A stretch of 64,000 nt of DNA. Source: Pseudoalteromonas luteoviolacea H33-S. GTDB taxonomy: Bacteria; Pseudomonadota; Gammaproteobacteria; Enterobacterales; Alteromonadaceae. Of this stretch, positions 1 through 8,852 are shown piece by piece (positions within the stretch are counted from its first letter, which is position 1; each line of letters begins with the position of its first letter). Under the pieces are notes generated by a model that made no database searches, had not been told where the DNA came from, and worked only from the letters and a program-made list of their open reading frames with translations. The position numbers were made by a program, and so were the translations under genes. The stretch spans positions 62,001 to 126,000 of the forward strand of contig NZ_AUXY01000053.1 of the NCBI RefSeq assembly GCF_001625695.1, given 5' to 3'.

Positions 1-609
1 AATGGTGAGTTAGTTAACGGAATGCTCCATAGGTTGCACCTGTCCAATGGGACAAATGAACATATTATTGTCGGTTTAACTAGCCATGATCGTATTACAG
101 ATTTCGCACCCACTGTGAATAGAGACCCGCGAGGGCCTGTGGGAGCAGGTGGAGGCGGTGATAAATTTTTAGACTTCATTGAAAACGAACTCATTCCACA
201 GGTTAATAAAACTTATCGTACAAATAACTTTAATATTTTAGCTGGTCACTCAATCGCTGGTTTATTAGTTATCCATAGTTTTCAGTCCCGGCCAAAGCTT
301 TTTCAAGGTCATTTAGCCTTTAGTCCAGCGGTTTGGTGGGGAGCTCGAGAAACAGCTAAGGCGACGCAAAAATACGTAACTTCTAAACAGCCAATTAAAA
401 ATTACCTCTACATGAATATCGGCAGCGAAGGTGGCGAAATGCGTGAAGTTTATGACGAATTATCACAAACAATTCTTAGAAATCGGAATCTAGATCTGTA
501 CTTGAGGCAAGATGAGTTTAATGACGATTCTCATGACTTTACAATGGCTGCTGGCCTGTTTAATGCGCTTACTGGGTTATATCATTATCAGCAGAAGCAA
601 GGCTTATAG
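1..609 (+). CDS. alpha/beta hydrolase, putative esterase (5' end outside window)
   Basis: The reading frame is open from base 1 with no credible start (the first ATG, at 22, lies inside a conserved region), so the gene begins upstream of the window. The visible part shows the esterase D/Fes/IroE-like pattern: a GLTSHDR strand, a GGGGDKFLDFIENELIP block, and the nucleophile elbow G-H-S-I-A-G near base 245. The Ser of that motif is the expected nucleophile, and SHDF near base 530 could supply the catalytic His. The family (PF00756) cleaves esters, including trilactone siderophores, but the substrate here cannot be told. It is followed after 158 bases by a second member of the same fold, so the two look like a local duplication of function. 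Confidence 0.8.
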   Translation, partial: NGELVNGMLHRLHLSNGTNEHIIVGLTSHDRITDFAPTVNRDPRGPVGAGGGGDKFLDFIENELIPQVNKTYRTNNFNILAGHSIAGLLVIHSFQSRPKLFQGHLAFSPAVWWGARETAKATQKYVTSKQPIKNYLYMNIGSEGGEMREVYDELSQTILRNRNLDLYLRQDEFNDDSHDFTMAAGLFNALTGLYHYQQKQGL

Positions 610-767
610 ACTGCTTATTCGGTCTTAGGTTTTGGTTTACACATTTGCGCCTGGAATAATGTGAAGCTAACTTTCCAACAAAGCCAAACAATTAAGGCTG
701 GTAGGCCTATACGTTGCGCAACTAAGGTTTTCTAAATCTCCAACAAGAGAGATAAAAAGGATAAATT

Positions 768-1643
768 TTGACAGTATTTAGAAATAAGCTGCTTCTGGTA
801 AGTTTGCTAGTATTAGTCGTTATGTTGGCTTTCATGGGCTATCAGCGCTATACGCAAGAGTATACATCTGCTTTTATAGATCATAGTCTTTATTCTGAGG
901 TGCTATCAGAACAAAGAAAAATTTTTATTAGATTACCAAAAAGCTATGACGAAAATAAAACGTATCCAGTAATTATAAAATCTGATGGGAATTTCAATTT
1001 ATCTCGGTGGGATGAATCTCTCATCCAGTTAGCCCAAGCAGGTAAAGTCGAAGACTCTATTGTCGTGGCAATTCCAAATTTATTTTGGACAGACTCACGC
1101 AACAGAGATCTAGTCCCTCCATTTGCTAGAAAAGATGTGGCAATTGAAGCAAGGCCCCCTAATGAAAATTCACCTGAAATATTTGGTAGAGCTGACTTGT
1201 TTTTATCTTTCATTGAAACAGAGGTGTTACCTTATGTTGAGGCCAACTATAAGGTGAGTGAGAACCGAGTCCTAACTGGTTTTTCTGCTGGTGGTAGCTT
1301 TGTTTTATATACGCTCATTACCAAGCCTGAACTGTTTTCCGGCTATTTTGCGTTTAGCCCAGCAGCTTGGTATGACGATTCAGTGGTTGTTCGAGAGTTT
1401 CAAAAGGGGCTGAAAAACGTAGAGGGTGACCCGTTATTTTTGTATCTAAGTATAGGCGGTGCTGAGAATGATATTATTAAAGGCTCGTTTAAAGGCTTAC
1501 TCAAAGCCATAGATTCATATGGGCCAGCAAACTTCTACACCCAGCACAGCTATAGTGAGGGAGCTGGACATGTTGAAAACCCATATACCTCAGTGCCTTT
1601 AGCTTTACAGAGTTATTATCAGTTTAGATCTGAGAAGTTATAA
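768..1643 (+). CDS. membrane-anchored alpha/beta hydrolase, putative esterase
   Basis: A 291-residue protein with a TTG start preceded by AAAAGG about seven bases upstream. Residues 6-24 form a hydrophobic segment without a clear cleavage site, so it is probably a signal anchor or signal peptide that places the enzyme in the periplasm. The fold matches PF00756 esterases: the nucleophile motif G-F-S-A-G-G lies near residue 172, and GAGHVENP near residue 268 is a good candidate for the catalytic His. It resembles the preceding partial gene in overall order of motifs (FLSFIETEVLPYVE versus FLDFIENELIPQVN), so the two are probably paralogues. Natural substrate unknown; a siderophore or short acyl ester is possible by family only. 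Confidence 0.78.
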   Translation: MTVFRNKLLLVSLLVLVVMLAFMGYQRYTQEYTSAFIDHSLYSEVLSEQRKIFIRLPKSYDENKTYPVIIKSDGNFNLSRWDESLIQLAQAGKVEDSIVVAIPNLFWTDSRNRDLVPPFARKDVAIEARPPNENSPEIFGRADLFLSFIETEVLPYVEANYKVSENRVLTGFSAGGSFVLYTLITKPELFSGYFAFSPAAWYDDSVVVREFQKGLKNVEGDPLFLYLSIGGAENDIIKGSFKGLLKAIDSYGPANFYTQHSYSEGAGHVENPYTSVPLALQSYYQFRSEKL

Positions 1644-1890
1644 CTTCGGTTAAAAATCGAAGTTTAAATGTGATGTGATATTGCTGTTGCTTATTAATAG
1701 GATTTTTATTAATGGTTGGTTTTTATATTTCAGTGTTAATGATTTTTTTACTAATGTGCTTTAAGGGCTTTTATCTCTTTTATATTTAATTTTAATATGA
1801 TTGTTTATAATCAGCTTGTTTAATTTATTGAAGCGAGACCACCTGCTAATGCAGATACTAGCTTCATACAAGCGAAGGATAGAGAGTTAT

Positions 1891-2421
1891 ATGCTGAATA
1901 CGCACATTAAAACTGAGCGATTAGAGTTAAAAAATTTAGATGACAAAGACGCTGCCGGCTTATTAGAGATTTTTTCAGATCCTGAAGTCATGAAATACTG
2001 GAATACACCGCCTTGGCATTCAATTGAGCAAGCCCGTGAGTTTATCTCTACAAGTTTAGATGCTATGCGAAATTCGTCAGCCCTTACTTTGGGCATTTAC
2101 TGCAAAGAAACAAAGCAACTTCTGGGTAAGGTAATGCTGTTTAACTATGATAAAGAGTCAAGGCGTGCAGAGCTTGGTTTTGGCATAAAGCGTGAGTCTT
2201 GGGGCAAAGGGATTGTTTTTGAAGCTTCGTCTGCCTTGGTTGAATATGCATTTAATCATTTGCAGTTACGCAGGCTAGAAGCTGAAATTGACCCTGACAA
2301 TACTGCATCAGGAAAAGCATTGGAAAGACTCGGCTTTGAACAAGAAGGGCTGTTAAAGCAGCGCTGGGAGATAGATGGTATTGTATCTGACTCCGCTATA
2401 TATGGCTTATTGGCAAAATAA
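1891..2421 (+). CDS. GNAT family N-acetyltransferase (RimJ/RimL-like)
   Basis: A 176-residue acetyltransferase of the ribosomal-protein-acetylating type. It begins with the typical TERLELKNLDDKDA strand-helix, has FGIKRESWGKGI as the acetyl-CoA pyrophosphate loop (R/Q-x-x-G-x-G/A type), and ends with ALERLGFEQEGLLKQRW, the usual C-terminal signature. The frame is open further upstream to a TTG at 1801, but the ATG at 1891 is preceded by AAGGA and starts exactly where the family starts, so it is preferred. Such proteins acetylate N-terminal amines, small molecules or antibiotics; the substrate cannot be inferred. It appears to be a single-gene unit. Confidence 0.8.
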   Translation: MLNTHIKTERLELKNLDDKDAAGLLEIFSDPEVMKYWNTPPWHSIEQAREFISTSLDAMRNSSALTLGIYCKETKQLLGKVMLFNYDKESRRAELGFGIKRESWGKGIVFEASSALVEYAFNHLQLRRLEAEIDPDNTASGKALERLGFEQEGLLKQRWEIDGIVSDSAIYGLLAK

Positions 2422-2500
2422 TCATAAAGCGCTTTAGTTTAATAATTAGGTAGCTTACTTTAAGGACACTTAGTTAGGAAGATGGTTTATTGAGTGATAG

Positions 2501-2857
2501 TTACTCCCAAGCCACTAGGTCGAACGCTTTTCTAGCTTCTATAAGGGAGCAGTCTGTTTTTATCATTAATTGCTGTAGCGTTATATTAGGATTTGCATTT
2601 ATTTCATCCACTAAATCAGCAATACTTGGTTTGGGTTTCAATTTGTTTAATACCTCAAGTACCCAGTGCCAGCTGGGTTCATCCTGCTGTTGTATGCTTT
2701 GGATGATTAACTCACATTGAGACCAATTTCCCTGTAGCCGCCAGTTTCTTGAGCGGCCTTTTCGATTAAGTTGCGCTCCGGTAGCTTTAATGATGCTTTT
2801 TAGTTCACTTGCATGATTGACTCGGCGTACAAAGCTATTTAATTGGATATCAAACAT
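2501..2857 (-). CDS. small RRF_GI-like (ribosome recycling factor family) protein
   Basis: A 118-residue basic protein with a well-spaced open frame and an ATG start. The stretch RKGRSRNWRLQG and the following amphipathic helices resemble the short family annotated as ribosome recycling factor family protein (PF12614), found in Vibrio, Shewanella and relatives. This is a recall-based family match, and the name does not mean it works like true RRF. The C-terminal half (residues 65-118) is predicted helical and acidic. It stands alone between convergent and divergent neighbours. Confidence 0.5.
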   Translation of the reverse strand: MFDIQLNSFVRRVNHASELKSIIKATGAQLNRKGRSRNWRLQGNWSQCELIIQSIQQQDEPSWHWVLEVLNKLKPKPSIADLVDEINANPNITLQQLMIKTDCSLIEARKAFDLVAWE

Positions 2858-3157
2858 AGAGGGATCTTAAGGAAAAACGAATAGGAATTATAACAAAATT
2901 AGCAGAGATTAGCTCTGGCAACGTTAATTGTACATTCAATATGATCCCATACGCAGTGGTAAGGTCTAAAGAAGGGAAGATTGCCGTTTTTTTAGAAGAA
3001 ATTGAAATTAATCGTTATGTATGTTGGGTAATTATATGGGTATGCAAGCTGTGAGTTTAATGAATAACTTTTGCTCTTAAAACATTAATTTGATATGCCC
3101 TGAATTTAGGGGTAATAAATTAAAAAGGCCGCATATAGCGGCCCTAGTAGTAAGATC
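2858..3157. other. intergenic region with no gene recognised
   Basis: About 300 bases without a convincing gene. A 37-codon ATG frame at 2941-3054 lacks a ribosome binding site. The distal end contains the minus-strand terminator of the peptide gene at 3158-3313. Confidence 0.5.
3127..3143 (-). terminator. Rho-independent terminator of the small peptide gene
   Basis: GGCCGC (3127-3132), loop ATATA, GCGGCC (3138-3143): a perfect six-pair GC stem. On the minus strand it is followed by TTTTTA. It lies 14 bases past the stop of the peptide gene at 3158-3313, which supports that gene being real and transcribed on its own. Confidence 0.8.
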
Positions 3158-3313
3158 TTATGCGCACTGTACTTTATCATCATGCATTGAAAGCCAGCAT
3201 ACGTTCGCCGTTCTATGTGTACCTGCAGCAGCAATTTTAGGCGTTGCTTCTAGCGCTAAAGATTGTTTTTTAGTTAGAGTTTTAAGCGCTTTTTTCTTTA
3301 TTTTAATGTTCAT
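3158..3313 (-). CDS. putative RiPP-like precursor peptide, leader ending ATPKIAAAG
   Basis: A 51-residue peptide with AAGGA six bases before its ATG and a strong terminator 14 bases after its stop. It starts MNIKIKKKALKTL and has ATPKIAAAG at residues 23-31, followed by a 20-residue tail with two Cys (residues 39 and 50), Trp and His. The same layout (Lys-rich start, L-K-x-L, then T-P-x-[IV]-[AG]-[AG]-[AG]) recurs in four other small genes of this window at 8853, 9303, 44699 and 45064. That matches double-glycine-like leaders of ribosomally made, exported or modified peptides. No modification or transport gene lies beside it. Product and role are inference. Confidence 0.65.
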   Translation of the reverse strand: MNIKIKKKALKTLTKKQSLALEATPKIAAAGTHRTANVCWLSMHDDKVQCA

Positions 3314-3483
3314 CTTATATCCTTTTAATTATTATCGTAATTAAAGTTATCTATATTTTTTGTGATTGTCAATGCTGTTTTTATTTTAAATGGAGTTTTT
3401 GTTTTTAAATGCAGGTATAGGTAATTTATAATATGATTTATAAGAATTAGCGATATTGAAATATCGCTAATTCTTTATATTGA

Positions 3484-5148
3484 TTATTTTAGAAACCCTG
3501 CATAAAAGCTAGTTGCTTTTGTTGGGTCACCCTTACCGTTATAAACAGCTTGCATTGGATAGGGATAAGCAGGTTGTTCCTTGATGACCTCACCTAGCGC
3601 ATTTTCTTTTTGGGTGAGCAAAGAGTCAGGAGCGACACCGCCTATCACCCAAGCTTCAAGTGCACTTATGGCGTCATAGGTGGAGTTGCCCGGTCCATCT
3701 ATGCCACAGTGGATCACGCCTGGCAGTAAAAATAGTCGAGCAAAGTCTCTAACTTCCTGATGGTGAGTATGCATAAATGACTCTACATTTTCATACCAAT
3801 CTATCGTCGCATATGCCGGAATTGCCGCATCAGACCAGCCGTGAAGCACAATCATTTTACCGCCACTGTTTTTGAACTGTCGTAAATCTGGGTCATCAGC
3901 ATCTATTAGTTTGCTGATTTCTTGAAGGTTTTCTTTCTCATTTTGATATGAAAAATCTCGCCAGTCGTAGTCGATATCAAGGGCTTCTGGATAAGCGAGG
4001 TACTTTAAATATTCAGTTGCGGCATAATAGGCAAATGGCTGCAGTTGAGTGAGCAGCGGGGTGACCCAGCCTACCCATTCAGGCTCTGAGCCGTAAGGTA
4101 AGCCGCCATAAATTACCTCACCTTGTGCATTTTTGGATGGGGCATATAACGCTTTAACCGCTTCGACTTGCTGAGTTGACAAACAATTGCTTACTTGGCC
4201 AGCCTCACAGGCTAGGGTTTGTGGGTCAAAGTCACAAAGTCTTGGATCACTGATCACACCATCTACTAATCCGTCCTTGTGATCACAGGCGCTCATAACT
4301 GCGCTGGCTATCATAGGAATTTCTTGTGATGACAAAATTGGCTCATCTCTGTCATTTAAAACAGCTCGGGCATTATCCATGCAGTTAACCAAGTTTACAT
4401 CGGTATAGTTTACTGTTGGGCCTCGTGCTATTACACCATCAAAATCATTGGGGTAGCGCTTAGCTGCCATGACACCGGCGTGCCCGCCTTTTGAGCAGCC
4501 AGTTATGAACGAATATTGTGGCTGTGTATGATAAAACTTTTCCATGATGGCTTTTGCTGCAACAGCGACCACATGGTTGGCGCGATAAGCAAAGTCTATT
4601 TTCAATTGCTGGTTGTTTCTGGCCCATTTACCGTCAAAGCCATATGCGGTATGGCCGCCATCATGGCTCATGGTTGCGTAGTGTCTTACTATACCTGCCA
4701 TTGGCGGGTAGGGGCTAACATCGCCACAAAACCCCATACAGGCGTTGAGTAGATATTTTTGGTTCCACAGAGCTCTTGCTGGCAAGCGAAGTTCAAATCG
4801 AATTGTGGGCGATACGTATCCTTTTACTAAGCAATGATCTGGTAGTTGTGTCTGAGATCTAGGAATTGGTGCGCCCATAAGTCTGCTGTGTTTGTAGGCC
4901 CACTCAGACTCAGTGGCATTCATTTGATACCCTTTCACAAAGCTTGACTCGATCACATTGGTTGCAGCTTCGCCGCTTTCAAGTTTCGAGAAATCGTCGA
5001 AGCGCAGTGACATGCAAGCGCGCTCTTCTGCACTGAGTTGAGGAGCAGTTTGTGCAGCCATTAATTGAGTTGATACACTGCTAACACACACAAAAACCAG
5101 AGGGTAAGACACCTTACTGGTTAAACTAAATTTTATCTTCATACCCAT
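3484..5148 (-). CDS. secreted tannase/feruloyl esterase family protein
   Basis: A 554-residue protein with a signal peptide (cleavage probably after residue 32, QLMAA). It carries the full tannase-family (PF07519) CS-D-HC catalytic set: Cys218-Ser219 in TGCSKGGHAG, Asp440 in HGWSDAAIP, and His480-Cys481 in PGVIHCGIDG. The two Cys flanking the triad are known in this family to form a disulfide that holds the triad together. Family members hydrolyse aromatic esters such as gallate, ferulate and chlorogenate esters in the periplasm or outside the cell. Two ATG codons (residues 1 and 3) compete as start behind AAGGAG. The Fur box at 5174-5188 points to iron control, unusual for a plain plant-ester hydrolase. 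Confidence 0.88.
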   Translation of the reverse strand: MGMKIKFSLTSKVSYPLVFVCVSSVSTQLMAAQTAPQLSAEERACMSLRFDDFSKLESGEAATNVIESSFVKGYQMNATESEWAYKHSRLMGAPIPRSQTQLPDHCLVKGYVSPTIRFELRLPARALWNQKYLLNACMGFCGDVSPYPPMAGIVRHYATMSHDGGHTAYGFDGKWARNNQQLKIDFAYRANHVVAVAAKAIMEKFYHTQPQYSFITGCSKGGHAGVMAAKRYPNDFDGVIARGPTVNYTDVNLVNCMDNARAVLNDRDEPILSSQEIPMIASAVMSACDHKDGLVDGVISDPRLCDFDPQTLACEAGQVSNCLSTQQVEAVKALYAPSKNAQGEVIYGGLPYGSEPEWVGWVTPLLTQLQPFAYYAATEYLKYLAYPEALDIDYDWRDFSYQNEKENLQEISKLIDADDPDLRQFKNSGGKMIVLHGWSDAAIPAYATIDWYENVESFMHTHHQEVRDFARLFLLPGVIHCGIDGPGNSTYDAISALEAWVIGGVAPDSLLTQKENALGEVIKEQPAYPYPMQAVYNGKGDPTKATSFYAGFLK

Positions 5149-5173
5149 TTATCTCCTTTTAAAGGTCTGTAAT

Positions 5174-5188
5174 TGATAATAATTATCA
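5174..5188 (-). promoter_or_regulatory. perfect 7-1-7 Fur box upstream of the tannase-like gene
   Basis: TGATAAT-A-ATTATCA is an exact match to the 7-1-7 Fur consensus, and the symmetry extends outward (AATTGATAAT / ATTATCAATT, 5171-5191). It lies about 25 bases before the tannase-family start at 5148, where it would overlap the promoter. Fur repression when iron is plentiful is therefore expected. Confidence 0.82.
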
Positions 5189-5357
5189 ATTACATCCATT
5201 GTCTTGTATAGACTTTAGAAACTCAAGAGATTTGTGGCCATTTAGCTGTTGTAGTTAGTCTATCAAGGCCTGCAAGTGTGTTACTCACCCAGATCCAATT
5301 GTTTCGGTCGTTGAAACTTCTTCTTGGTTTTGGGAGCTCATACTTGTGGAAGTATGG

Positions 5358-8300
5358 TTACACTTCCAAAATAGGTAAGGTTATCTTGATCCTAACGCCA
5401 CCTATTTCACTATGACTGGCGTTGATAATACCGCCATGGCGCGTGATTAAGTCTTGGCATATAGCAAGACCGAGTCCTGTGCCGCCTTTGTATAATGTCT
5501 TATTTTGTTCGCTTTGATACATACGCTTAAAAATATCTTTAAGCTCGGAATCAGAAACGCCGGGTGCACTGTCTCTGATTGAAATGTTTAATTGACCTGA
5601 TTTTAAGTAGGCTCGTAGCTGAATAGTTGCCGGTGCAGCACTGTATCTTAAGCTGTTTGATAAGATATTGGAGAGTACTTGTGTCAGCCTATCTAAATCG
5701 GCGTGCATGAATAATTGGTCAGATAACCTAATATCATACTGAAATTGAGAATCTGGACGTTGATTTACCCGATCTTTTGCATCATTGCACCATGAAACTA
5801 ACCAAGGCTTTACTGGGTGATAAGCTCTATTTAGTGGGCGCTCCTCTAGCTCAGTCATTGCTAATTGATCAATATCTGCGACGAGTTTATTGATGTCTCC
5901 TATGCGTCTATGCAGCAGTTCATAGGTTTTTTCAGTGTCTTCTAACAGGTTATATTCTAGCCCTTCGATGGACATTTTTAACACGCTTAATGGGGTGCGG
6001 ATCTCATGGGAAACTTCAGCTAAGAGCTGTTTTTTTCGTGCCAGCAGTGCTTCAGAAAACTCGGCTCTGTCTTTTACTCTTTGCTGAGTAGCTAAAATGT
6101 TAAACCGCCACTTCATTACTTGGTACATGCAAAGCAGGGCTGTAATTAACATGATTGAATAGGCTGGCCATGTTTGCCACCAGGGCGCGAGCAATGTGAA
6201 CGAGTAGCTAACAGGTTGGCCATGCTGACTTCGCGTTGTGGCTCTCACTTGAAATTCATAATTTCCGGGAGAAAGATGGTTGTATGTAATTTCGCTTAAA
6301 CTTGTCGGTTCACTCCATATTTCACTACTGCCGCGCAAGCGAGTCTGATACATAACTCGCTCAGGGGATGTCCAGTCATTGTGACTAAACTTAAAGGTGA
6401 TTTGCAAAGTGTCTGAAGAAAACGCTAAGTTGCTCGCTTGTGTTTGACTTATTGACGGGTAGGAGTGGTTGCCATCTATGTCTAATGATGCCACTTCGAG
6501 TAATGTACTTTTTAAATTTGGGGTTATGTCTAATTTATTTGGGTCAAAGTATGTAAGCCCGCTACCAGAGCCCCAATAGAATGTATTCTTACGCAGTGCT
6601 GCTGTATTCAAGGTTGCATCGACGGCAATGTAGCCATTGTCATACACAAAAGCATCCAACTCTAATGGGGCATCAGATTTAAAAAGTTTGGTGGTTTTAA
6701 GCCGATTATTGCCCCGCTCTGTACCAATCCAAAGTGCGTCTTGATGGTACTTTAAACCCAGTACAATATTGCTACTGAGGCCTTCTTGCTTGCTGATATG
6801 ATGCCCAAGCCAACGGCTATTATCTTCTTTGAGCGCAAGTACACCAGATCTTGTACCTAGATAGATAATTTGGTTGTCATCTTCTTCGATACTGTATGCC
6901 CAGTTGCTGGGAGAACCGCCTGATTCTGTGAATTTATATACCATACCATTTTCTAAAAAATAGCTGCCACCGCCATTGGTTACAAACCAAACACGCTGAA
7001 TACTATCAACAAACACATCTATTACATATTCAGTTTGAGTAAGTTTTAGAAATTGCAACTTCCCGTCACAGCTACGGTACAGACCGTTTTGTGTTGCTAT
7101 ATACATACAGCCATCAGAAGCAGAAATTATTTGATGCACAATATCCGCAGTTAAGCCTTGGTCATGCCAAATATGGGTACTGCTATCAAGGGTTAAGACA
7201 ATTATGCCTTGGCGGCTGCCCAGCCAAACACGGTCTTGGTCATCTTTTGCAATACTATGGATGTAGCGATTGAACAGAGTGGCGACAGGCGTTAACCACT
7301 CATCATGTTCGAGTATTTGTACCCCAGTGCCATATTGGCCGAGCCATAACTGATCATTGATATTTGCCAAAGCACTGACTCGCTCATTGAGTAAGCCGTT
7401 GCGTTTTGAGAGCAACTTGAATCCCGCCTCGCGGAGTCTATTGATGCCACCACCATAGGTAGATACCCAAATATGACCCTGAGCATCTTTCGTTATACCG
7501 CGTATATGTTTATCGCTAAGGCCATTTTTTTTATTATAGTTATAGGCTTGATTGTTCCTTAGTTTGAATATCCCCCAGCTATCGTCACCTATCCACAATG
7601 TCTCACGCTCACTGTCGAACATAAGCGCTGTGACGTTTGGCGTGTGTACTCCAGACAAGACCGCAACATTGCGTGTTGATTTATCAATTCGGCAAACCTG
7701 GCCGCTATTAAGCGCAAAGTGAACGTGCTGCTTTGTACTTGTTACTGTATTGGCACTACCTTGGCACTGATTATCAAATTGATATTGCGATAATTCACCT
7801 TGTTCGAATTTAAGCACTCCTGAGCTTGATGCAACCCAGAGTGAGTCGCCATCAGCACTCAAATCAAAGAACTGATTAGTTTTGAAATCATTGCTTAGTG
7901 TTTTTAGCATGTGATTGTCATATTGATATAAGGCGGTTTGCGTTGAGAAAAAGATGGTTTCATCGATAACTTCAACGTTATTCACTTTATCTAGAAACGG
8001 CTTTTTATCAATTTCAAGTACTTGAAAATGATGTCCATCAAAAATGTTCAGGCCTTTGTCTGTCGCAAGTACAAATTTATTGGAGCTGGTTTTAGCGATA
8101 TCCCACACTCGGTTATTGTTTAGGCCGTGACTATCGTTAAAGCATCTAAAGTGATCACCAATATATTGGCATAGCCCTTCTCCATTGGTGGCGAGCCATA
8201 AGGCGCCAGTTTCATCTTGAACAGTTTTATAAATGGCACCCGTGGGCAGACCTTGGCGGGTAGAAAAGTGCCTGATATCTGACAATGTGCTTAGCTCAAA

Positions 8301-8642
8301 TTGTGTGGGTTTTACTTGAGTCCAAAGTGGGAGGGTGCGTTTATTATTAACCGGCGAAAAAGCAGCTCCCATAATCTTCGATGTTAATATCTCAATGGGT
8401 TGAGCTGTATAGTTTTCGGCATTTTCCCAACTTATTTGTATACTTTTGTCTAAATCTTTTTGAGTCGATTTTTTTAATACGGGCTTTCCTTGTGGTAAGA
8501 CTATATTCGCGATGTCTTGCCACTTTACTGGTTGGGATTGTTCTACAGTTAGCTCGTTTATCGCGTTATGTGGAGAGGCATTATGCGTAGCTGCAGAAAA
8601 AGCAGTTATAGTACACAACAGGCAAGCGATGAATCGGTACAA
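5358..8642 (-). CDS. beta-propeller sensor histidine kinase (Reg_prop / Y_Y_Y / HisKA / HATPase)
   Basis: A kinase of about 1095 residues. A signal peptide is followed by a long periplasmic region of repeated ALWLATNGEG-, HIWVSTYGGG- and ALWIGTERG-type blades (two propeller domains), a Y_Y_Y domain (residues about 740-800), one membrane helix (about 830-850), HisKA with His in EVSHEIRTPLS near residue 877, and a HATPase with GGTGLGLAICQ. There is no receiver or AraC domain, unlike the hybrid members common in Bacteroidetes, and no response regulator adjoins it. Start is uncertain: TTG at 8642 has GGGAAG seven bases upstream, and TTG at 8657 is also in frame. Such propellers usually sense glycans, but the ligand is unknown. 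Confidence 0.88.
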   Translation of the reverse strand: MYRFIACLLCTITAFSAATHNASPHNAINELTVEQSQPVKWQDIANIVLPQGKPVLKKSTQKDLDKSIQISWENAENYTAQPIEILTSKIMGAAFSPVNNKRTLPLWTQVKPTQFELSTLSDIRHFSTRQGLPTGAIYKTVQDETGALWLATNGEGLCQYIGDHFRCFNDSHGLNNNRVWDIAKTSSNKFVLATDKGLNIFDGHHFQVLEIDKKPFLDKVNNVEVIDETIFFSTQTALYQYDNHMLKTLSNDFKTNQFFDLSADGDSLWVASSSGVLKFEQGELSQYQFDNQCQGSANTVTSTKQHVHFALNSGQVCRIDKSTRNVAVLSGVHTPNVTALMFDSERETLWIGDDSWGIFKLRNNQAYNYNKKNGLSDKHIRGITKDAQGHIWVSTYGGGINRLREAGFKLLSKRNGLLNERVSALANINDQLWLGQYGTGVQILEHDEWLTPVATLFNRYIHSIAKDDQDRVWLGSRQGIIVLTLDSSTHIWHDQGLTADIVHQIISASDGCMYIATQNGLYRSCDGKLQFLKLTQTEYVIDVFVDSIQRVWFVTNGGGSYFLENGMVYKFTESGGSPSNWAYSIEEDDNQIIYLGTRSGVLALKEDNSRWLGHHISKQEGLSSNIVLGLKYHQDALWIGTERGNNRLKTTKLFKSDAPLELDAFVYDNGYIAVDATLNTAALRKNTFYWGSGSGLTYFDPNKLDITPNLKSTLLEVASLDIDGNHSYPSISQTQASNLAFSSDTLQITFKFSHNDWTSPERVMYQTRLRGSSEIWSEPTSLSEITYNHLSPGNYEFQVRATTRSQHGQPVSYSFTLLAPWWQTWPAYSIMLITALLCMYQVMKWRFNILATQQRVKDRAEFSEALLARKKQLLAEVSHEIRTPLSVLKMSIEGLEYNLLEDTEKTYELLHRRIGDINKLVADIDQLAMTELEERPLNRAYHPVKPWLVSWCNDAKDRVNQRPDSQFQYDIRLSDQLFMHADLDRLTQVLSNILSNSLRYSAAPATIQLRAYLKSGQLNISIRDSAPGVSDSELKDIFKRMYQSEQNKTLYKGGTGLGLAICQDLITRHGGIINASHSEIGGVRIKITLPILEV

Positions 8643-8852
8643 TAATATACTTCCCAAAGAGAGTTCATAATATGACCATATTATAGCTATGGCCTTGAGC
8701 TTAGAGCAGCATAATTAGCTACATTGCAATCCTTTGAAAGTAGGATGATATTATCACATTAAGCCGATAAGGGAATTGGAAAGTATTAAAGTTGAAGAAT
8801 TTAAGAATGAGGTTAAACACGCAATCGTTTGAAAGCGCGTTTAAAACAGGTC
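8643..8852. other. intergenic region between the kinase promoter and a peptide gene
   Basis: AT-rich sequence that must hold the minus-strand promoter of the propeller kinase and the 3' end of the peptide transcript. An inexact AAACACGC / GCGCGTTT pairing at about 8814-8844 could be a weak hairpin. Nothing else was recognised. Confidence 0.4.

Noticed and set aside
2941..3054. 37-codon ATG frame between the RRF_GI-like gene and the first peptide gene
   Set aside because: No ribosome binding site, and the content does not resemble the peptide families of this window.
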